Below, piece after piece: positions 59,515 through 64,000 of a stretch of DNA of 64,000 nt. The notes beneath the pieces are model-generated. The model searched no databases. It worked only from the letters and a program-made list of their open reading frames with translations, and was not told the DNA's origin. Position 1 is the stretch's first letter; each line of letters begins with the position of its first letter. The stretch is from CAZYBU01 sp964645775 (GTDB taxonomy: Bacteria; Spirochaetota; UBA4802; UBA5550). The DNA is taken from assembly GCA_964645775.1 (NCBI GenBank), contig CAZYBU010000014.1:10261-74260 (forward strand), written 5' to 3'. A program made the position numbers and the translations under genes.

Positions 59515-61146
59515 ATGAAAGACAAAAAGACTAAATTCATTTTCGTTACCGGCGGTGTGTGTTCTTCCCTGGGAAAGGGCGTCTCTGTCGCCTCCCTGGG
59601 CCTTCTGCTGGAAGGTCATGGGTACAGGCTCTCAATCATTAAGATGGATCCCTATATCAATATTGATCCCGGTACCATGAGCCCTTATCAGCATGGAGAG
59701 GTCTACGTAACCGAGGACGGGGCGGAGACGGACCTCGACCTGGGATACTACGAACGGTTTACCAACGCTTCCCTGTCCCAGAAGAATTCGGTCTCCACCG
59801 GGCAGATATACGACACCGTTATCCAGAGGGAACGGAGGGGAGACTACCTGGGACGTACCGTGCAGGTTATTCCTCATATAACCAATGAGATTAAGAAGCG
59901 GATCTATGACGTGGCCAACCAGAACGACCTCGATTTCGTTATGGTAGAAATTGGCGGAACCGTGGGAGACATCGAGTCGGTCCCCTTTATCGAGTCCATA
60001 CGTCAGATCAGGCATGAACTTGGGAAGGGAAGGGTTATGAATATTCATCTGACCCTGGTCCCGGTGATCCATGTTGCGGGGGAACGGAAAACAAAACCGA
60101 CCCAGCATTCCGTTAAGGAGATGATGGAACTGGGGATCATACCGGACGTTCTCCTGTGCCGGACCGATATCCCTCTCTCAGATGAGATGAAGAGCAAGAT
60201 CGGTCTTTTTTGTAATATCTCCGAACGAAATGTCATCTCCGCCGAGGATATTCACGGTTCCATCTACGAGATACCCTACATGCTGCATCGGAACGAATAT
60301 GACAAGGTTGTTCTGGATCACTTCGATCTTCCTCATACGGAACTTAAGATTCCGGAATGGGACCGGTTTATCCGATCTGTACGCAATCCGAAGCACCGGG
60401 TATCGATTGCCGTTGTGGGAAAATACATCTCCCTGAACGACGCTTACCGCTCCATTTACGAGGCCCTCTTTCACGGGGCGATCAGCCAGGAAGCGGAACT
60501 GGAGATCATCAAGATCGATTCTGAGGAGGTGGAAAAGAAGGGTTCCCTCAAGTCTGTCTTCAGGGAAGCGGACGGTATCCTCGTGCCGGGAGGATTCGGT
60601 AACCGGGGCATTGAGGGGAAGATATCCGCCATAGCGTACGCTCGGAAAGAAGGCATACCCTTTCTGGGTATATGCCTGGGCATGCAGTGCGCGGTCATCG
60701 AATTCGCGCGGAATGTTTGCGGCCTCAAGGAGGCTAATTCAACGGAATTTGACCAGCAGACAACGCATCCTGTCATCTCGCTCCTTGAAGAACAGGAGAT
60801 CGTTGTGGACAAGGGCGGAACCATGAGACTGGGTGGCTATGAGTGTGAGTTCGTTCCAGGGAGCCGGATAGGGTCGATATACCGGGCCCCTTCGGTTATG
60901 GAGCGCCACAGGCACAGGTTTGAGTTTACCAATAAATTCAGGCAGATACTGGAAGAGAAGGGGATGAAGGTCGGAGGTATACATCCCAATCAGAATGAAC
61001 TGGTGGAGACCGTGGAGATTACCGATCATCCATGGTTCTTCGCCACCCAGTACCATCCTGAATTTAAATCCAAGCCTACTTCGCCCCATCCGCTGTTCCG
61101 GGGTTTAATAAAAGCCTCGCTCGATAAAAAGGGAAAAAAGAGTTAA
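59515..61146 (+). CDS. pyrG: CTP synthase
   Basis: The protein is 543 residues from ATG 59515 (AGGAA six bases upstream), the standard length; a longer frame from 59434 is not needed. The synthetase domain starts KFIFVTGGVCSSLGKGVSVA and includes KMDPYINIDPGTMSPYQHGE. The glutaminase domain has the nucleophile Cys in FLGICLGMQCAVIEFARNV and the His/Glu pair in ATQYHPEFKSKP. It converts UTP, ATP and glutamine to CTP. It converges on the sensor kinase gene with 21 bases between. Confidence 0.98.
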   Translation: MKDKKTKFIFVTGGVCSSLGKGVSVASLGLLLEGHGYRLSIIKMDPYINIDPGTMSPYQHGEVYVTEDGAETDLDLGYYERFTNASLSQKNSVSTGQIYDTVIQRERRGDYLGRTVQVIPHITNEIKKRIYDVANQNDLDFVMVEIGGTVGDIESVPFIESIRQIRHELGKGRVMNIHLTLVPVIHVAGERKTKPTQHSVKEMMELGIIPDVLLCRTDIPLSDEMKSKIGLFCNISERNVISAEDIHGSIYEIPYMLHRNEYDKVVLDHFDLPHTELKIPEWDRFIRSVRNPKHRVSIAVVGKYISLNDAYRSIYEALFHGAISQEAELEIIKIDSEEVEKKGSLKSVFREADGILVPGGFGNRGIEGKISAIAYARKEGIPFLGICLGMQCAVIEFARNVCGLKEANSTEFDQQTTHPVISLLEEQEIVVDKGGTMRLGGYECEFVPGSRIGSIYRAPSVMERHRHRFEFTNKFRQILEEKGMKVGGIHPNQNELVETVEITDHPWFFATQYHPEFKSKPTSPHPLFRGLIKASLDKKGKKS

Positions 61147-61167
61147 GCCTGTAGTGACGGTGGTCGC

Positions 61168-63606
61168 TCAGGACCTTCCGTTGGCCAGGACACGGGTAAG
61201 TACCTCTTCCAGGTTGTCTACCCTGTAGGGCTTTATGAGTACGTCATCGAAATCGTATTCGCGGTAATTCGCGAGTACATGGTCATTGGTATAGCCGCTG
61301 GATACGATTACCCGGGCGTCCTTATCCAGTTTCCGTATATGGACCACCGCTTCCTGCCCCCCCATCTCTCCGGGAACCGTCAGATCCATAATGACCACGT
61401 GGAAGGGGTTCTCCTTTTCCTGGGCTTCCCGGTAGAGGTCTATGGCCTCGCTTCCGTTTGTGCAGGTCACCACATCCATGCCCAGTTGTTCAAGCATCCT
61501 GCTTATGACCCGGAGAACCATCTGCTCGTCATCCATGACCAGGACACGAGATTCTCCAAGGGAGATCTCTTCCTGTTTCGTGACCTCCCGGGAAACCGGC
61601 CTGTTCGTGGCCGGTATGTAGAGAATGAAGCGGGACCCCCCATCCTCCCCCTGCCGGTAGGTGATATGGCCCCCGTGCTTCTTTAAAATGGAGAAAGATG
61701 TGGAAAGGCCCAGGCCGGTACCTTCTTCCTTCGTGGTAAAGTAAGGATCGAATATTTTGTCCTGTATCTCTTCAGGTATCCCTGGACCTTTGTCCTCCAT
61801 GGTAATACGGAGGTAAGGGCCGGCCTCAAGGGGCAGGGCGTCCTCGGAGCTTACGGTCACGTTTTCCGCCGTAACGGTAAGGGTGCCCCCGTCCGGCATG
61901 GCCTGCAGCGCGTTTATGGTCAGGTTATAGAAGACCTGGCTTACCTGTGACTCATCGACCTCAATGTTCCAGAGATTATCCCGGGCCGAAAGTTCATAGC
62001 GGATTCTCGACCCGCTAAGGATAAAGGAGATGGAGTCCCTGAGAAGATCGCGGGCGTTTATGACAGACTTGATGGGTTCTCCACCCTTGGAGAAGGTGAG
62101 AAGCTGGCCTGTAAGACCCATGGCACGGAGGGCCACTTTTTCCGCGTCTTCCAGGATGCCGGCAATCTCTTCCCTGTCGAGACTTCGCCTGGCGAGAGAG
62201 AGGTTCCCCAGTATGGCTGTGAGGAGGTTGTTGAAATCATGGGCTATGCCCCCGGCCAGCACACTGATCGATTCGATCTTGGAATTCTTGAGAAGTTCCT
62301 CCTCCATGCGTCGTTGTTCGGTTATGTCCGCGCCCACCCCTATGAGATAACTGTACTTGTTGTCCTCGAATATGGGCCTGTAATGCCAGAGGGTCAGGTG
62401 ACGGTTTCCCGATTTATCCAGGATGAAATTCTCCTGTCGTATGGTACTGTCGCTTTCCATGTTCAGGTTAAAAAGCCCTTTGCGGGTGTCTTCTTTCTGG
62501 CTCGAATCTACAAGGAGAGGGATGAAATCCTTCCCACTGACCTCTTCCATGGTATAATCAAGGGCGTTGAGCATGAAGTCGTTAATCATGATAATCTTAA
62601 GATGACTGTTCAGTACCACGATAAAGGTAGGAGAGGCGCTGATGATGGCAGTAGTAAAATCCCTCTCCTTTTTAAGTTCCCGCTCCGTTCTTTTCCTTTC
62701 AGTCAGCTCAAAGTGAAGGCTCCTTGTTCGTACCCGGATCATTCTCTGGAGAGTCCATACCCAGAACCCCGTGATCAGGACAATAACGGGAATTATGATC
62801 AGGAGGAAGGTGCTTATCTCTATGGAGTGAGTTTTTTCCCGGTCATCTTTCTTCCCTTCGAACCATTTATCATAGATTTCATGGTATCTCGTCTCCGATC
62901 TAAGCCGGACCAGTTCACGGTTCAGGGTTTCAATGAGTTCAGGATTTGTCCTGTGGGCCACGAAGCGGTAGGGGCGGGCAGGCAGGTCCAGGGGAACCAG
63001 CCGTATGTTTCGGAGCTTCCAGTGCTTCTGAATGTACTCTCCCTCTCTCGCTCCCACCACGAGGGCATTAATCTGGCCTTCAGCCAGAGATCGTATGGAG
63101 GTATAGAGGCAGCCTGTCTCCTGCATTCGGGAAAGGGGAAAGCCTGACAGCTCGCTACCTCTGAGCTGCAGTTCGCTTATGACGAAAAGGGGTCTCCCAC
63201 TGAGATCTTTTGCCCCCTGAACGGATCCGAGAGAGTTAATGCATAATACGGGACGGGTCCAGGCAAGGGTGTGGGAAGAAATATATTTTTCCGCGGGTTT
63301 TGGAGGCTGGTGAAAGGCGGAGAAGGATGCCGGATCATCTTCCAGAAGGTCGATGATTTCATCCCAGCTGACCAGCTTAATACGAATCGATATACCGGAA
63401 CGTCGTTCGATCTCTTTCAGGATGTCAATGGTAAAACCGTGAGCTTTCTTCCCCTTCAGGTATTCGTAGGGAGGATACCGGTTGTTCCCGTAGTAGATCA
63501 CCTCTTCCTCATCGGAGAGGGGATGAGAGTGAAGGGGACCCGCTTCAAAAGTCAGCATAGTGACAGTCAGGACCAGAATATGGATAAAAGGTTGAATTGA
63601 TTTCAT
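61168..63606 (-). CDS. Hybrid sensor kinase with periplasmic solute-binding-type sensor
   Basis: The protein is about 812 residues. It has an N-terminal signal, then a family-3 solute-binding-protein domain in the periplasm (about 30-265: VIYYGNNRYPPYEYLKGKKA, HGFTIDILKEIERRSGI, RPVLCINSLGSV). One membrane helix follows (STFLLIIIPVIVLITGFWVW), then a PAS domain, the kinase core (GGIAHDFNNLLTAILGNLSL, ATPase motifs NALQAMPDGG, MEDKGPGIPEE and GTGLGLST) and a C-terminal receiver with phospho-acceptor in VVIMDLTVPG. It probably binds an amino-acid-like ligand outside and relays internally. GTG 63609 or ATG 63606 is used; there is no clear ribosome site. Conserved element copy C is 21 bases upstream. 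Confidence 0.92.
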   Translation of the reverse strand: MKSIQPFIHILVLTVTMLTFEAGPLHSHPLSDEEEVIYYGNNRYPPYEYLKGKKAHGFTIDILKEIERRSGISIRIKLVSWDEIIDLLEDDPASFSAFHQPPKPAEKYISSHTLAWTRPVLCINSLGSVQGAKDLSGRPLFVISELQLRGSELSGFPLSRMQETGCLYTSIRSLAEGQINALVVGAREGEYIQKHWKLRNIRLVPLDLPARPYRFVAHRTNPELIETLNRELVRLRSETRYHEIYDKWFEGKKDDREKTHSIEISTFLLIIIPVIVLITGFWVWTLQRMIRVRTRSLHFELTERKRTERELKKERDFTTAIISASPTFIVVLNSHLKIIMINDFMLNALDYTMEEVSGKDFIPLLVDSSQKEDTRKGLFNLNMESDSTIRQENFILDKSGNRHLTLWHYRPIFEDNKYSYLIGVGADITEQRRMEEELLKNSKIESISVLAGGIAHDFNNLLTAILGNLSLARRSLDREEIAGILEDAEKVALRAMGLTGQLLTFSKGGEPIKSVINARDLLRDSISFILSGSRIRYELSARDNLWNIEVDESQVSQVFYNLTINALQAMPDGGTLTVTAENVTVSSEDALPLEAGPYLRITMEDKGPGIPEEIQDKIFDPYFTTKEEGTGLGLSTSFSILKKHGGHITYRQGEDGGSRFILYIPATNRPVSREVTKQEEISLGESRVLVMDDEQMVLRVISRMLEQLGMDVVTCTNGSEAIDLYREAQEKENPFHVVIMDLTVPGEMGGQEAVVHIRKLDKDARVIVSSGYTNDHVLANYREYDFDDVLIKPYRVDNLEEVLTRVLANGRS

Positions 63607-63626
63607 CACATTTATACTAAGAGTCG

Positions 63627-63653
63627 GTAATTATGCCTGAAGATGCTTTAAAG
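63627..63653 (-). repeat. 27-bp conserved element, copy C
   Basis: On the plus strand it begins GTAATTATGCCTGAAG and matches copy A at 24 of 27 positions. Read on the minus strand, CATAAT (63630-63635) with TTGCAC 17 bases upstream (63653-63658) is a good promoter directed at the sensor kinase gene, whose start is about 20 bases away. Confidence 0.65.
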
Positions 63654-63666
63654 TGCAAACAAAAAA

Positions 63667-63742
63667 GAATCATTATTTCCGCTCTTCGGCGGAGTTAACG
63701 CGAATTTTATTGCAAATAAAGCCGATGAATCATTATCCCCGC
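63667..63742 (+). repeat. Direct repeat pair with hairpins, 60-bp period
   Basis: GAATCATTATTTCCGC (63667-63682) and GAATCATTATCCCCGC (63727-63742) match at 14 of 16 positions. Each runs into a small hairpin: CCGC-TCTTCG-GCGG and CCCCG-CCGC-CGGGG. Confidence 0.6.
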
Positions 63743-63821
63743 CGCCGGGGGCTAGCCGGCTGAACTCACAATGCCGACTACGTGTATGTTATGTTCTTTT
63801 TGCTCACCCGAAATCTTTTTT

Positions 63822-63849
63822 GCGAGACCTTGCTCGCCCAAGGTCTCGC
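63822..63849. repeat. Perfect 11-bp inverted repeat
   Basis: GCGAGACCTTG and CAAGGTCTCGC are separated by 6 bases (CTCGCC). It is preceded by a T-run (ATCTTTTTT). It could be a minus-strand terminator or part of a palindrome cluster. Confidence 0.7.
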
Positions 63850-63870
63850 GCTCTAAGGGCGCCGCTGCCG

Positions 63871-63906
63871 GTCGACGCCATTTTGTGCCTCCTGCACGGC
63901 GTCGAC
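63871..63906. repeat. Two-step inverted repeat
   Basis: GTCGACGCC (63871-63879) pairs with GGCGTCGAC (63898-63906), and inside it GTGC (63885-63888) pairs with GCAC (63894-63897). Confidence 0.7.
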
Positions 63907-63963
63907 ATTCGAAAATCCTTTTTCAGCACGTGGCCTTTCTTGCGGTCATACATCCATGCCATC

Positions 63964-63993
63964 GGGGATGTGCGGCATCCTGCCTACATCCCC
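63964..63993. repeat. Two-step inverted repeat
   Basis: GGGGATGT (63964-63971) pairs with ACATCCCC (63986-63993), and inside it GGCA (63974-63977) pairs with TGCC (63981-63984). It has the same two-step layout as the previous element. Confidence 0.7.
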
Positions 63994-64000
63994 TCGTTTC

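Larger units (their letters stand above)
63610..64000. other. 391-base non-coding end with hairpins
   Basis: I see no gene on either strand. It holds conserved element copy C, a 60-base-spaced direct repeat pair, and three large inverted repeats, each listed separately. The sequence continues beyond the window. Confidence 0.6.

Noticed and set aside
63660..64000. Integron attC sites or tRNA genes in the hairpin-rich end
   Set aside because: I could not find the GTTRRRY/RYYYAAC core sites in the right arrangement, nor a cloverleaf with a plausible anticodon.

Overview
The window is a gene-dense chromosomal segment of a bacterium with moderate-to-high GC. I count about 55 protein genes. I see no rRNA, tRNA, CRISPR array or intact insertion sequence. 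The gene content fits a free-living, motile, diderm bacterium rich in signalling proteins: lipoproteins with lipoboxes, a SurA-like periplasmic protein, a chemotaxis receptor, many GAF/PAS/STAS/SpoIIE-type phosphatase proteins, menaquinone synthesis by the futalosine route (mqnD, mqnB) and CIRCE control of small heat-shock proteins. A spirochaete-like lineage (Spirochaetota) is my best guess from this combination, but that is inference and the confidence is low.

Layout. 1-5.9 kb is a signalling block: an acidic partial gene, a GAF-GAF protein with a degenerate GGDEF domain, a SpoIIE-type phosphatase with a half PAS domain, and a PAS-rich histidine kinase. It is followed by alpha-glucan phosphorylase. 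From 14.5 down to 8.6 kb a tight minus-strand operon holds a coiled-coil protein, cysS, rlmB, lepA, an HD hydrolase and a rhomboid protease. At 14.6-20.2 kb are a response-regulator/kinase hybrid, a remnant of a glycoside hydrolase bracketed by two 73-bp repeats, and two convergent glycosyltransferases (GT4 and GumK/GT70-like). 20.3-25.9 kb holds dodecin, murB, an exonuclease-WYL fusion, an ArsR regulator, a STAS protein and a PanP-type decarboxylase. 25.9-27.3 kb is a CIRCE-controlled operon of three Hsp20 genes.

27.3-41.3 kb is mostly single genes: MscS, YheT-like hydrolase, GAF-SpoIIE phosphatase, DUF2804, OFA-type transporter, CNNM/CBS protein, YhhN, nitroreductase, thioesterase and lipoproteins. 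Several have clear hairpin terminators. mfd (41.4-44.8 kb) is followed on its strand by a parvulin-less SurA-like lipoprotein. 44.9-51.9 kb has an aldo-keto reductase, a STAS protein, the mqnD-mqnB-cysM run, transketolase and a divergent YchF-like protein. 51.9-63.6 kb has an MCP, lysA, and a minus-strand run of PilZ, a coiled-coil protein, a metallophosphoesterase-nucleotidyltransferase fusion, STAS and steroid 5-alpha-reductase-like genes. It closes with pyrG and a hybrid sensor kinase. The last 390 bases are non-coding and full of hairpins.

Points most worth a second look: the metallophosphoesterase-nucleotidyltransferase fusion beside PilZ; the exonuclease-WYL fusion; a 27-bp conserved element at three loci, each next to a signal-transduction gene; the hydrolase fragment between direct 73-bp palindromic units; and the palindrome cluster at the right edge.
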